Shown: positions 28,175-37,315 of the stretch, in pieces
How positions within the stretch are numbered: the first letter of the stretch is position 1
Layout of the letters: every line of letters begins with the position of its first letter
DNA from: CAYVFC01 sp964450715
GTDB lineage: Bacteria; Myxococcota_A; Polyangia; Polyangiales; JAFGIB01
Reading direction: 5' to 3'
DNA: 64,000 bases
Assembly: GCA_964450715.1 (NCBI GenBank)
Contig: CAYVFC010000026.1
Coordinates: 1-64,000, forward strand
Made by a program: the position numbers and the translations under genes
Notes under the pieces: generated by a model
Told to the model about the DNA's origin: nothing
The model's input: the letters and a program-made list of their open reading frames with translations, nothing else
Databases searched by the model: none

Positions 28175-28219
28175 GGCGCCGCGGGTCGACGCGTGTTTAG
28201 AAGCTTTTGAGGATAGACG

Positions 28220-28642
28220 GTGGAAGTCAGGAAATCAGCGAGAAAAGGCAGAGTGAGGGTGGTCATCGCCAAGCTGGGGCTGGACGGTCACGACCGCGGC
28301 GCCCGGGTGGTGAGCCGCCTGTTGCGCGACGCCGGTATGGAGGTGATCTACACCGGTATCCGACAGAATCCTGACAAGGTGTGCAACATAGCCTTGCAGG
28401 AGGACGCCCACGTGGTCGGCATCAGTATCCTAAGCGGCGCGCACCGGGCGCTGCTCGCGCGATTGATGGAAGGGATGAAGCAGCGCGGTCTGAAAATTCC
28501 CGTGGTGGTGGGCGGCATCATACCAGACGACGATCTCGAGTACCTGCGCTCCCTGGGGATCGCGGCGGTCTTCCCCCCGGGGTCGCCCGTCGCGGATATC
28601 GTGAACAAGATCGATGAGCTCGCCGGACAGGCAAAGGATTGA
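28220..28642 (+). CDS. Methylmalonyl-CoA mutase, small cobalamin-binding subunit
   Basis: Protein of 140 residues, GTG start with TGAGGAT upstream. It is the B12-binding Rossmann-like domain: RVVIAKLGLDGHDRGARVV carries the DxHxxG motif whose His replaces the dimethylbenzimidazole ligand of cobalt, followed by VVGISILSGAH (SxL) and VVVGGIIPDDD (GG motif). Split large/small organisation is common in archaea and several bacteria. The 3' end overlaps the start of the GTPase gene by 29 bp. Confidence 0.95.
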   Translation: MEVRKSARKGRVRVVIAKLGLDGHDRGARVVSRLLRDAGMEVIYTGIRQNPDKVCNIALQEDAHVVGISILSGAHRALLARLMEGMKQRGLKIPVVVGGIIPDDDLEYLRSLGIAAVFPPGSPVADIVNKIDELAGQAKD

Positions 28643-29606
28643 AGCCCTGGCCCAGGGCGTGCGCGCGAGAAGCGTCTCCGCGCTGGCTCGCCTGTTGAGC
28701 TTGGCCGAGGATCACCCGGAATACGGGCAGGAGATTCTCTCCCATCTCTATCCCCTGCCGGGGCAACCCTTTGTGCTCGGCATTACCGGGCCGGCGGGCG
28801 CGGGCAAATCGACGCTGATCAACAGCATGCTCTTCGAGTTCAAGCGCTGGTTTTCCTCCATGGCGGTGCTGGTGTTCGATCCCTCTTCCCGCTTGACCGG
28901 GGGCGCCCTGCTCGGGGACCGCATCCGCATGCGGGAGCACGAGATGGATGAGAGCGTTTATCTCCGGAGCATGGCCGACCGAGGGCTGATGGGCGGGACC
29001 TCTTCCTGCTCGTTCGAGGCGCTGGCCATCCTGGCGGCTTACGGATTCGAGCTGGTGGTGATGGAGACGGTAGGCGTGGGGCAGGGCGAGGTGGAGATCG
29101 CGCGCGAGGCGGATCTGGTGCTGATGGTGCTCACGCCCGATTTCGGAGACGAGATCCAGGCCATGAAGGCGGGCGTGTTCGAGATCGGCGACATTTTCGT
29201 GGTCAACAAGGCGGACGTCATGGACGTCGCGCTGGCGCAGTCGCGACTCGGCGCCGCGCTGGGCTCAGGGAGCGCGGAACAGGGACTGGCGCCGGAGATC
29301 TGTTCCACCGCGGCCGCGACCGGCGCGGGCGTGCCCGAGCTGGTGGAGAGGGTGCTCGACCGGCGCGAGCGGTTGGAGAAGAGCGGAGCGCTGGATAGGA
29401 AGCGCCAGCAGCGCGCCCGCGCACATTTCGAGACCATCCTGCGCGCGCGCTGGCGTAAGATACTGGATACGGCGCTGGCCGAGCACGGCGATTTCCTCGC
29501 CAACCTCGGACCGGACATCAATCCCTACCGGTTCGCGGATCGATTCGCGCGAGACGTGCTGGGGCTCGAGGATGATGAAGCGGATGGAGCTGCTGAAGAA
29601 GATTGA
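28614..29606 (+). CDS. meaB: MeaB/ArgK-type G-protein chaperone of methylmalonyl-CoA mutase
   Basis: GTPase of 330 residues that gates cobalamin loading and protects the mutase. Motifs: GPAGAGKSTLINSM (P-loop), LVFDPSSRLTGGALLGDRIRM cut as the switch region, METVGVGQGEVEIAREADL (Walker B/G3) and FVVNKADVMD (NKxD). MADRGLMGGTS is typical of the family. The start lies inside the small mutase gene, and its end overlaps the epimerase start by 35 bp, indicating coordinated translation. Confidence 0.95.
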   Translation: MSSPDRQRIEALAQGVRARSVSALARLLSLAEDHPEYGQEILSHLYPLPGQPFVLGITGPAGAGKSTLINSMLFEFKRWFSSMAVLVFDPSSRLTGGALLGDRIRMREHEMDESVYLRSMADRGLMGGTSSCSFEALAILAAYGFELVVMETVGVGQGEVEIAREADLVLMVLTPDFGDEIQAMKAGVFEIGDIFVVNKADVMDVALAQSRLGAALGSGSAEQGLAPEICSTAAATGAGVPELVERVLDRRERLEKSGALDRKRQQRARAHFETILRARWRKILDTALAEHGDFLANLGPDINPYRFADRFARDVLGLEDDEADGAAEED

Positions 29607-30006
29607 CCATATCGGTATAGCCGTGGCGGACCTGGAACAGGGCCTCGCCGTCTACCGCGATCAGATGGGTATGAAGCACGAGCGAACCGAGACCGTGCCC
29701 GAACAGAAGGTGAAGGTAGCGGTGCTGAGCGTGGGCGGGATTCACATCGAGTTGCTGCAGGCCATCGACGAGGGGAGCCCCATCGCCAAGTTCCTCGCGC
29801 GGGGCAGCAAAGGGGTTCATCATATATGCTACCGGGTGGACGATATGGATGAGGCCATCGCCTATTGTCAGCGCCAGGGACTACAGGTCCTGGCGGGCTC
29901 GCGCCGCGCGGGAGCGGGCGGAGCCGAGGTCGCCTTCCTCCATCCGCGCTCCACAGAGGGCGTTCTTACCGAGTTGAGCACCGGGCCTAGCGAAAAGAGG
30001 GAATAG
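29572..30006 (+). CDS. mce: Methylmalonyl-CoA epimerase
   Basis: Protein of 144 residues of the glyoxalase/VOC fold, interconverting (S)- and (R)-methylmalonyl-CoA. Metal ligands are seen in KIDHIGIAV (His), KGVHHICYRVDD (His) and VLTELS (Glu), with two beta-alpha-beta-beta-beta modules. ATG 29572 is given, but ATG 29584 (MELLKKIDH) is an equally good start. It completes the propionate-to-succinate set with the mutase subunits and MeaB. Confidence 0.93.
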   Translation: MMKRMELLKKIDHIGIAVADLEQGLAVYRDQMGMKHERTETVPEQKVKVAVLSVGGIHIELLQAIDEGSPIAKFLARGSKGVHHICYRVDDMDEAIAYCQRQGLQVLAGSRRAGAGGAEVAFLHPRSTEGVLTELSTGPSEKRE

Positions 30007-30008
30007 AG

Positions 30009-31553
30009 ATGAATATCGGGGGACTGCTCAAAACGCATGCCAGGTACCGGCCGCGGGAAACGGCCATCGTCTTCAAGCAGGAGCGCTACAGCTACCCCGA
30101 GTACAACCGCAGGGTAAACCGGCTGGCCCACGCGCTCGAGAGTCTGGGCGTTTCCAAGGGCGACAAGGTGGCCACCGTTCTGGGCAACTGCCTGGAGCTG
30201 ATGGACTGCTACTGGGCCTGTGCGGCGCTGGGCGCGGTCATCGTTCCCATGAGCCCGCTTCTGCGCGGAACGGGGCTGACGCGGCTGCTGAACGATTCCG
30301 ATTCCAGCCTGGTCATTACCCAGCCGGGCTTCGTGCCCATCCTGGATCCACTCCGGGTCGAGCTTCCGCTGGTCGCCGCCGATCGCTTCATCGTCACCGG
30401 CGACCAGGAGCTTCCGGGGTACCGCGCGTACGACAGGTTGACCGGCGGGGCGGATGACGCCGACCTGTCGGTGGAGATCGACGGCGACGATCCCTACAAC
30501 ATCTTCTACAGCAGCGGCACCACCGGACTTCCCAAGGGGATCGTACACACGCATTTCGTACGCGCCATGTACTGCACGCTCTTCGCCAGCGCCTGGCGCA
30601 TGACGCCGGAGAGCGTGGTCTGCCACGCTGGGTCCATCATCTTTAATGGATGTATGCTCACGCTCATGCCCTGGATCTACCTGGGCTGCCGTTTCGTGCT
30701 GATGGAGCAGTTCGATCCGAAGGAGCTCATCCGGACCATCGAGCGCGAGCGCGTCACCCATATCTATATGGTCCCCTCGCAGATCGCGGCGCTACTGCAC
30801 GAGGCCGACTTTGGCGAGGCCACTTGCGGCAGCCTGCAGTGCCTGGGCTCGGTAGGGGCGCCCCTGCTGCGCGAGCAACGCGAGGGGCTGCAGCGCCGCC
30901 TGCCCGGCCGTTTCTACGAGCTGTACGGCCTGACCGAGGGTTTTATGACCATCCTGGACCGGAACCATACCGAGAAGAAGCTCACCTCGGTGGGCGTGCC
31001 ACCGGTCTTTCACGAGATGCGTATCGTGGGCGAGAAGGGCGAGACGCTTCCGCCCGGACAGGTGGGTGAGATCGTGGGACGCGGCCCCATGCTCATGCCC
31101 GGCTACTACAAGCGCCCCGATCTCACCGCGCTGGCGGTACGAGAGGGGTGGCTTTATACGGGCGACCTGGGCTACCTAGACGAGGACGGCTTTCTCTTCC
31201 TGGTGGACCGACAGAAGGACCTGATCATCTCCGGCGGGGTCAACGTCTACCCGCGCGACATCGAGGAGGTGTTCGTGCGCCATCCGGCCGTGCGCGAGGT
31301 GGCCGTCTTCGGCGTGCCCGACGCTCGCTGGGGGGAGACCCCGGTGGCGCGGGTTATCACCACCGCCCCGGACGCGGTGGAGGCGGAGACGCTGCGTGCG
31401 TGGGTCAACCAACGGGTGGAGGCGCGCTTCCAGCGCGTTAGCCGCGTGGAGTTGGTAGACGACTTTCCCCGCAGCGCGGCCGGCAAGACCCTCAAGCGGG
31501 TCATGCGGGACGAGCACCTCAAAAACCGGGAGAATTGCCTAGATGATCGATAG
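30009..31553 (+). CDS. AMP-forming acyl-CoA ligase
   Basis: Adenylate-forming enzyme of 514 residues that activates a carboxylic acid as acyl-AMP and transfers it to CoA. Core motifs: YSSGTTGLPKGIVHTH (A3), YGLTEGFM (A5), YTGDLGYLDEDGFLFLVDR (A7), KDLIISGGVNVYPRDIEE (A8) and PRSAAGKTLKR (A10 Lys). The start is 3 bp after the epimerase stop. Its place in the methylmalonyl operon suggests it feeds a fatty, branched or aromatic acid into this catabolic route; the acid cannot be inferred. Overlaps the following hydrolase gene by 11 bp. Confidence 0.92.
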   Translation: MNIGGLLKTHARYRPRETAIVFKQERYSYPEYNRRVNRLAHALESLGVSKGDKVATVLGNCLELMDCYWACAALGAVIVPMSPLLRGTGLTRLLNDSDSSLVITQPGFVPILDPLRVELPLVAADRFIVTGDQELPGYRAYDRLTGGADDADLSVEIDGDDPYNIFYSSGTTGLPKGIVHTHFVRAMYCTLFASAWRMTPESVVCHAGSIIFNGCMLTLMPWIYLGCRFVLMEQFDPKELIRTIERERVTHIYMVPSQIAALLHEADFGEATCGSLQCLGSVGAPLLREQREGLQRRLPGRFYELYGLTEGFMTILDRNHTEKKLTSVGVPPVFHEMRIVGEKGETLPPGQVGEIVGRGPMLMPGYYKRPDLTALAVREGWLYTGDLGYLDEDGFLFLVDRQKDLIISGGVNVYPRDIEEVFVRHPAVREVAVFGVPDARWGETPVARVITTAPDAVEAETLRAWVNQRVEARFQRVSRVELVDDFPRSAAGKTLKRVMRDEHLKNRENCLDDR

Positions 31554-32427
31554 CTCCCGTTCCGGATCGCAGCCCGAGAGCCGTTTTGTCGATGCCAACG
31601 GTATCCGTCTGCACTATCTGGACTATCCCGGCGGCGAGCCCGCCATCGTTCTCATGCCGGGGCTGACCGCCAACTGCCGCTGCTTCGACGCGGTGGCGGG
31701 CGGGCTCGCGCCCCGCTTTCGCGTGTTGGCGCTCGACCTGCGCGGCCGCGGCCTGAGCGATCAGCCGGAGCAGGGCTATACGCTGGCCGACCATGCCGCC
31801 GACCTGCTCGGCCTGTTCGACGCGCTGGACATCCCCGCCGCAACCCTCGGCGGTCACTCGTACGGCGGTTTGCTCACGGTATTCATGGCTGCCAACCACC
31901 CCGAGCGGGTGGGGCGCGCCATCATCCTGGACGCGGGCAAGCTCCACCCGGAGGTTTTCGAGCTGATCGGCCCCTCGGTGGCACGCCTGGGCCAGATCTA
32001 CCCCTCCTGGCCGAGCTACCTGCAGCTGGCCCGGCAACAGCCGGTCTACTCCGAGTGGTGGGATCCGGCGCTCGAGCCGCACTTCCGGGCCGAGCTGCTG
32101 CAGCTGCCAGAGGGCCGGGTCACGCCCCGCACGCGGCCGGAAACTATCGCTGAAGCCTCTGCCGACGTGCAAGCGCAGGACTGGGAGGCGCTGCTCGCCG
32201 CGGTCGCCCGCCCGGCGTTGCTGGTCAACGCGCCCGGGCCCTACGGGCCGACCGGCGCCCCGGCCATACAACCCGAGGAAGCGGGCCGCGAGACCGCCGG
32301 GGCCATCCCGGGATGCCGTTACGTCAAGGTGCCGGGCAACCATATCAGCATGCTCTACGGGGAAGGCGCGCGCGCCATCGCCTCGGCGGTGGCCGATTTC
32401 GTCGCGACTCCCCTCGACGTATCGTAG
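31543..32427 (+). CDS. Alpha/beta hydrolase
   Basis: Protein of 294 residues. Oxyanion-side strand VLMPGLTANCRCFD, DLRGRGLSDQP, the nucleophile elbow GGHSYGGLLT (Ser in GHSYGG) and a C-terminal PGNHISM with the catalytic His. The layout resembles haloperoxidase/meta-cleavage-product hydrolase relatives. It is translationally coupled to the upstream acyl-CoA ligase and so probably serves the same catabolic or esterolytic pathway. Substrate not predictable. Confidence 0.88.
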   Translation: MIDSSRSGSQPESRFVDANGIRLHYLDYPGGEPAIVLMPGLTANCRCFDAVAGGLAPRFRVLALDLRGRGLSDQPEQGYTLADHAADLLGLFDALDIPAATLGGHSYGGLLTVFMAANHPERVGRAIILDAGKLHPEVFELIGPSVARLGQIYPSWPSYLQLARQQPVYSEWWDPALEPHFRAELLQLPEGRVTPRTRPETIAEASADVQAQDWEALLAAVARPALLVNAPGPYGPTGAPAIQPEEAGRETAGAIPGCRYVKVPGNHISMLYGEGARAIASAVADFVATPLDVS

Positions 32428-32450
32428 CGGAAACGGGGAGGTGGGGTAGG

Positions 32451-33296
32451 TTGTACGAACGATGCCAGAAGCACGATCTGGCCCTCGGTCCGGACGGCCT
32501 TTGCGTCGTCTGCCGCCGCGAGGCGAACGCGCGTCGCGTTTATTTGGCGCCGCGCGACGAGCCGACCCTGGCGAGCCTCCTGCTAACCGCGCTTATCCTG
32601 TTAGGCGTCGTGATTCACCTCGGGGCCGTGGCCTGGATACTCTTCAGCCCGGAGAGCTTTCCTATCGATCTCGACAGCTTCTTCCCGCGGCGCGAACGGC
32701 CGTCCGAAGCCGCGTACAGAAATCCCGGGCGCGACCGCTACGGGTACGACGACCGAATCTATTCCCGGACCGAGGACGAGCGTTACCAGGGAGAGGCGAT
32801 CGTGGAGCTGCCCGTTGACCCGTCGACGGAGGGATACCCGGATCCCTACGATACCGAACCGCCGGCTGAGCGCTTTCGTCCGCGCGACCGTGCCGACGAC
32901 GCGCCGGAACGGCGCGAGCAGCGGGAGGCAGACCGCCGTCTGGAGGCGCAACAAGCCCGCGAAACCGCCGAGCGCGATCGCCGCCGCAAGCAGCAGATCG
33001 AGCGGGAAAGGCAGAAGCGCACCCTGGCCTCCGCCCGACGAAGCGTGCGAATCATCATGTATGCCGCCTCCTGGTGCCCTTCCTGCACCCGCGCTCGCCG
33101 TTACATGCGCGAGAACGGGATAGACTTTACCGAACGAGACGTGGATAGCGACGCATCGGCACAGCAACGGCTGCTACAGCTCAATCCACGGGGCAGCATT
33201 CCCACCTTCGAGATAGACGACCAGGTCCGGGTCGGCTTCAGTCCTTCGTCTCTGCGCAGCGCCATCGACCGCGCTGCGCGCGAGCGGCGGTATTGA
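32451..33296 (+). CDS. Membrane-anchored glutaredoxin with N-terminal zinc-ribbon-like motif
   Basis: Protein of 281 residues starting at TTG with GGGGAGGTGGGG upstream. Order: a small CxxH...CxxC element (CQKHDLALGPDGLCVVC) that could bind zinc, one transmembrane helix (LLLTALILLGVVIHLGAVAW), a long charged linker with Arg/Glu/Gln coiled-coil character (about 120-205), and a C-terminal glutaredoxin/thioredoxin fold with active site ASWCPSCTRA and the cis-Pro loop GSIPTFEI. CPSC is unusual compared with CPYC but keeps both cysteines. Fusion of zinc ribbon, anchor and glutaredoxin is typical of Myxococcota-like proteomes. Role: thiol-disulfide exchange at the membrane. Confidence 0.82.
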   Translation: MYERCQKHDLALGPDGLCVVCRREANARRVYLAPRDEPTLASLLLTALILLGVVIHLGAVAWILFSPESFPIDLDSFFPRRERPSEAAYRNPGRDRYGYDDRIYSRTEDERYQGEAIVELPVDPSTEGYPDPYDTEPPAERFRPRDRADDAPERREQREADRRLEAQQARETAERDRRRKQQIERERQKRTLASARRSVRIIMYAASWCPSCTRARRYMRENGIDFTERDVDSDASAQQRLLQLNPRGSIPTFEIDDQVRVGFSPSSLRSAIDRAARERRY

Positions 33297-33308
33297 ACCG
33301 CTCGTCGC

Positions 33309-33692
33309 TCACCCGATCTCGAACGTCTCCAACCATTCGATGGCGGAGTTCCGTTCCGAGAAGAGGCGGACCTGCCAGCCGCGATTCCGGCAGGTGTCCT
33401 CGTAGAACACCGCATCTTCCCAAAGCGATCCCCCCTTGGGGATCACGATCGCCAGCACACTTTTCCTGTCTATCCCGGCGGCTTCCCACTCGTCGGGGAT
33501 GACGAAGATCTCCATGGTGGAAAGCTTGGGGGTGGCATCGATCCATTCCGTGAAGAACTTCCGCGGTCCCTTGCCGGCCGAGAGCCGCAGCGTCTCGGCC
33601 GTTCCCCTTAGGATTTCATCCTTGGTGACGAAGCCGTAGTAGACGCTGTGAATGAACCCCTTCTCGGTATCCAGTTCGACCTTCCACCCCAT
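33309..33692 (-). CDS. SpoIIAA/STAS-like small protein
   Basis: Cytosolic protein of 127 residues with alternating strands and helices: WKVELDTEKGFIHSVYYG, FTEWIDATPKL (the strand equivalent to the STAS phosphorylation or lipid-binding loop), then IDRKSVLAIVIPKG and a final helix AIEWLETFE. It resembles the SpoIIAA-like family that often appears as single-domain proteins in deltaproteobacteria. No conserved Ser phosphosite can be assigned with certainty. Convergent with the glutaredoxin gene. Function unknown. Confidence 0.55.
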   Translation of the reverse strand: MGWKVELDTEKGFIHSVYYGFVTKDEILRGTAETLRLSAGKGPRKFFTEWIDATPKLSTMEIFVIPDEWEAAGIDRKSVLAIVIPKGGSLWEDAVFYEDTCRNRGWQVRLFSERNSAIEWLETFEIG

Positions 33693-33923
33693 GTGTCCCT
33701 GCCTCCGTCCTCGTCAGTAATCAAAACCCTACCCCAAAACGGAATTATAGCTCAACTGTAAAGAAAGGGGGGCAGTGGCTCGCGCACGCGGTTCGCCGGG
33801 TGGATGCTCGAAGGTATTCCGGCGCAATAGCGAATTCGAGTTTACCCGCTCTCTGCCGCGTGCTTAAATTGAGGATAGCAACCGGTACGAATTTACCGGG
33901 CCTGGCTTCGCGGAGCGCCGCGC

Positions 33924-35207
33924 GTGCAGCAGCAAGGAGCGACGACGCGTACGATGGAAGCGGCCATTAAAAGAGAAGTCCCCGGCGCAGATGCGCGCGC
34001 GGCGCTCGGCGAGCCGGCGGTCAAGGGGGGGAGGGTGAGAAAGGACATCGAAGCGCTCTGCGCCATCGAGAACCGGGTTGCCGGAAGCCTGGGGGAAGCC
34101 CGGGCCGTCAAATACGTGATCGATCGCTTGCGGGCGTCCGGCATCCCTCCGGTGACCGAGCGCTTTCGGTTCCCGGCCACCTTTTCCCGCACCCTGGTCC
34201 TGCACGGGGCGCTGGGCCTGGCGGCCAGCGTGCTCGCTTACTGGTTGCCCTTCGTGGGGCTGCTGCTCGCGGTGCTGGTCACGGTGAGCTTCTGGGCCGA
34301 GTACACCGGGCGCGCTCTGATCCTCAAGCGGCTGCTGCCCAAGGTCGAGAGCGAGAACGTGATCGGCGTGATCCCGCCCCGGGAAGCGGTGAAAAGCCGA
34401 GTAGTGCTGACCGCGCACCTGGACGCCGCGTTTACCGGGTTGCTCTTCCATCCCAGGTTCGCTCGCCTGGTTGCCGGAAACGAGAGGTTTTCCATCCCAC
34501 TCTTTCTGGCTCCCTTCCTGGCGCTGGCCGCGACCATCACCGTGGCTCTCATCCGCACTTTTCGCGGCGGCGGACCGGTGCTGGACGGGATACACATCTT
34601 CATGACCTTGGTCGTCTTCATCTACCTGCTCATCCCGCTGGAGTGGTTTCTACGGGGAAAGCCGGTACAGGGAGCGGCCGACGACGCCGCGGGCGTCGCG
34701 GTCATCCTGGCCGTGGCCGAGTGGTTCAGCGCCGCGCCGTTGCGCCACACCGAGGTCACCATCCTCTTTACCGGCGCAGAGGAGTCCCACCTGGGTGGGA
34801 TGTGGGCCTACATCGACAAACACCTGGCGGATTTCGACCGGCACAACAGCTACTTCATCGCCCTGGACACCATCGGTGCGGGAAGGCTCTGTTACGGCAC
34901 GCAGGAGGGATTGCTGTTTCCCATCCCCTACGGCTATCGGCTGCGGTCGCTGGCCCAGCGCGTGGCCGGCAAGGACCGGCGGTTCGCCGAGATGAGGCCC
35001 GGTCCGCTCAAGGCGCACACCGATGTTCATTTGACCGCGCGCCGGGGCTACCAGTCCCTGGCCCTGATCGGGCTCGGTGACGACGACATACCGCCCTTCT
35101 ACCACTGGCCCGACGATACGCCGGAAAACGTGGACGACCGCATCACCGATCTGGCGCGGCGCTTCACCCTGGCCCTGCTGGCGGAGATAGACGCGGGGAA
35201 CGTATAA
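33924..35207 (+). CDS. Membrane-anchored M28-family zinc aminopeptidase-like protein
   Basis: Protein of 427 residues. M28 ligands in order: VVLTAHLDAAF (HxD), GAADDAAGVAV (bridging Asp), FTGAEESHLGG (Glu-Glu), FIALDTIGAG (Asp) and HWPDDTPENVD (last His), so the dizinc site seems complete. Between the first two ligands are two pairs of hydrophobic helices (LVLHGALGLAASVLAYWLPF, FLALAATITVALI, FMTLVVFIYLLIP), making it a polytopic membrane protein. GTG 33924 is listed, but ATG 33954 with AAGGAG farther upstream is equally possible. Followed after 34 bp by a palindromic element. Confidence 0.85.
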   Translation: MQQQGATTRTMEAAIKREVPGADARAALGEPAVKGGRVRKDIEALCAIENRVAGSLGEARAVKYVIDRLRASGIPPVTERFRFPATFSRTLVLHGALGLAASVLAYWLPFVGLLLAVLVTVSFWAEYTGRALILKRLLPKVESENVIGVIPPREAVKSRVVLTAHLDAAFTGLLFHPRFARLVAGNERFSIPLFLAPFLALAATITVALIRTFRGGGPVLDGIHIFMTLVVFIYLLIPLEWFLRGKPVQGAADDAAGVAVILAVAEWFSAAPLRHTEVTILFTGAEESHLGGMWAYIDKHLADFDRHNSYFIALDTIGAGRLCYGTQEGLLFPIPYGYRLRSLAQRVAGKDRRFAEMRPGPLKAHTDVHLTARRGYQSLALIGLGDDDIPPFYHWPDDTPENVDDRITDLARRFTLALLAEIDAGNV

Positions 35208-35241
35208 CGTAACCGTCCAGGGGTGGGCCAGCGATACGCTG

Positions 35242-35443
35242 GTAAGGAGGCACCGTAAAATAAACGATACGAGACCGGGCGCGTCGGCGGAGCGCAATCG
35301 CGAGCGCGCCCGCAGGAAAAACCGCAGAGATCTCTCCCTGCGGTCGAGAGCGCTATTTCGAGGATTTTTCCCAGAAAGAAAGCCGCCAGGGCGCCCGCCC
35401 ACGCGGCCGCAACCGGATCGTTTATTCTGCGGTGCCTCCTTAC
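35242..35443. mobile_element. MITE-like palindromic element (element 4, distinct core)
   Basis: A 202-bp element with 27-bp terminal inverted repeats at 35242-35268 and 35417-35443 (25 of 27 match; begins GTAAGGAGGCACCG). Its inner sequence forms further hairpins (CCGCAG...CTGCGG; GGGCGCG...CGCGCCC) but lacks the ATTTCGGAGCGCG box found in elements 1-3. The right repeat contains the TAA stop (35440-35442) of the neighbouring beta-helix gene. The left repeat starts 34 bp after the M28 peptidase stop. Confidence 0.7.
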
Positions 35444-37182
35444 GGTAGGTATTCGTACGCGCCGATATCGCAATAAGAGGGCTGCCCGAAGCCATTGTCA
35501 TCGACGGTAGCGTCGAAGCGCGCGTTGCCCGCCAGGTCGTGGTCAGCAGCCTGATCGCCGTCCGCGGCGTCGACCGCCGGCGAGGAGGCGGTCAGGCGCA
35601 GGTCGAAAATATTGTAGCTGTCGTCCACCTGTACGTAAGTGGGGATGCCGTACTCGCTGCCGAGGTCGCCCCAGACCTCGATCGCTGTCGCGGTATTTCC
35701 TTTAATAACGAAGAATCGCCGCCAGGTGTCCACCCCGGACCAGATCAGATCGACGTGCGAGGTATCGGGCTCGACGATGGCTCCCCGCAGCGCGCCCGGC
35801 TCGAAAGCCGCCTCGTCGTCTGACAGGATGGTAGTCCGCGTGCCGGCGTCGTAGCTCACGGCTTCCCAGTCGCCGGTCAGCGGGGAGGTAAAAATGCGAA
35901 AGGCCGGGTCGGCGTCGCTGATCCCTTCGCCCGCGCCGGCGCCGTCGAAACCGCCTTCCACGATGCTATAGGAGACCGATATCTCGGCGCCGTCGCTCGC
36001 AACCACCTGGCTGCTCGCGCCCGTGCCCGCCGCCCAGACGATGCTGTTGACCACGGTGGATTGGGGCGTCTGCTGGTAGAGCGAGTGAATCGCGCCGCCG
36101 CCCCGGTTGTAGGCAAAGGTGCAGTTGATGATGGTAGAACTGCTCGAGAAGTGGTGAATACCGCCCCCGGTTCCCTGCCAGGCCCGGTTGGCGAAAAACA
36201 GGCTGTTGACGACCAGCGCGTCGTCGGCGTTGGAGTCGTTGTAGATGGCTCCACCGTTGCCGAAGTAGTTGGTGCTGGTGCTGTTGTCGACAAAGACGCA
36301 GTTGCGGACGGTAGGCGAGCCGTTGTTGTGCAGGCCCCCGCCGTTGCTGTCGTTTTCGTTCAATCCCTCGGCGTAGCCCTTGGTGATCACGAATCCGTCG
36401 ATCAGGCCGCCGCTGGTGCCGCTGCACACGTTGTATACGTGGTTGGCGTGGTTTGGGCTGCGGCCGTCTAGCACGGTCAGGTTGGCGGCGAAGTCGCGCG
36501 CGGCGCGTGCGGTCTCCCCCCCGGCAAAGCCGCCGTAGAGCGGCGCCTGCTGACGCAGCAGGACCGTGTCGCCATCGCCGGCTTGACGGATGTAGTAGAT
36601 CCCGCTTTTCACCCACACCTCGCAGGTGTCGGGCCCGCCGCCGGCCTGGGTGGCGTCGTAGGCTGCCTGTACCGCCTCCGGCACCTCAACGAAAGCCGTT
36701 GCCCAGCTCAGACCATCGGGCGACGGCGCGATCGACTGGAAGTCGGCGAAGCGAACGCACACGCAGTCCTCGCCGTAAAAATCGGACGGACAGGTGTCAC
36801 AGGCGTCGCCGCTCCAATGGTTCAGACATCCGCAGACCCCTTCGCTGCAGGTGCCGTGCAGGTCCGGGCAATCCTGCAGCAGCTGCTGTGGAAGTTCGCA
36901 GCCGTCGTAGACCCATACGTCCCCGTCGGTATGGCAGTCGGTAGAGGCGTCGCGCTGGCAGCAGGTATCGATTTCCTCGCGGCAATTTTCGGTAGATTCG
37001 CACGGCGTATCGGAGCCCGGCCGGCAACCGCCCTCGCCGTCGCAGTGATCTCCCGCGGTGCAGTAGTCCCCGTCCTCGCAATCGACCTGTTCCGACGGAA
37101 AGCTCTCGTCGCAGCTGGAGGTGCCATTGCAGGCCCGCTGGACCCCACAGGGAGGCGGATCGCCGTTCCCAAAGCCGGGCGC
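35440..37182 (-). pseudogene. 5'-truncated secreted Cys-rich / right-handed beta-helix protein
   Basis: A frame open from 37182 to the stop at 35440, with clear coding content, but no ATG, GTG or TTG until GTG 36762 and no signal peptide. The first part is Cys-rich EGF-like sequence (CEDGDYCTAGDHCDGEGGC, CTCSEG-type and GACDTCPSDFYGEDC). The second part is a pectate-lyase-like parallel beta-helix (NGGGLHNNGSPTVRNCVF, GNGGAIYNDS, TGGGIHHFSSSSTIINCTF), ending with a choice-of-anchor style tail (DIGAYEYLP). An in-frame TAA lies at 37183-37185 and upstream sequence encodes no export signal in any frame, so the 5' end was lost by rearrangement, or a frameshift is present near 37185. Confidence 0.65.
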
Positions 37183-37315
37183 TTACCCCGTTACGTAGCA
37201 GGATACCATTCGCAACTGTTTCGGTCCAAGAGGCCTGAAAATGGGCCAGACTCGGTCGGGCTCGAGAGGCCGCGCCTGCAGCGGACGCGCGAGTTCTTCT
37301 AGCGGAAAAGACCGA

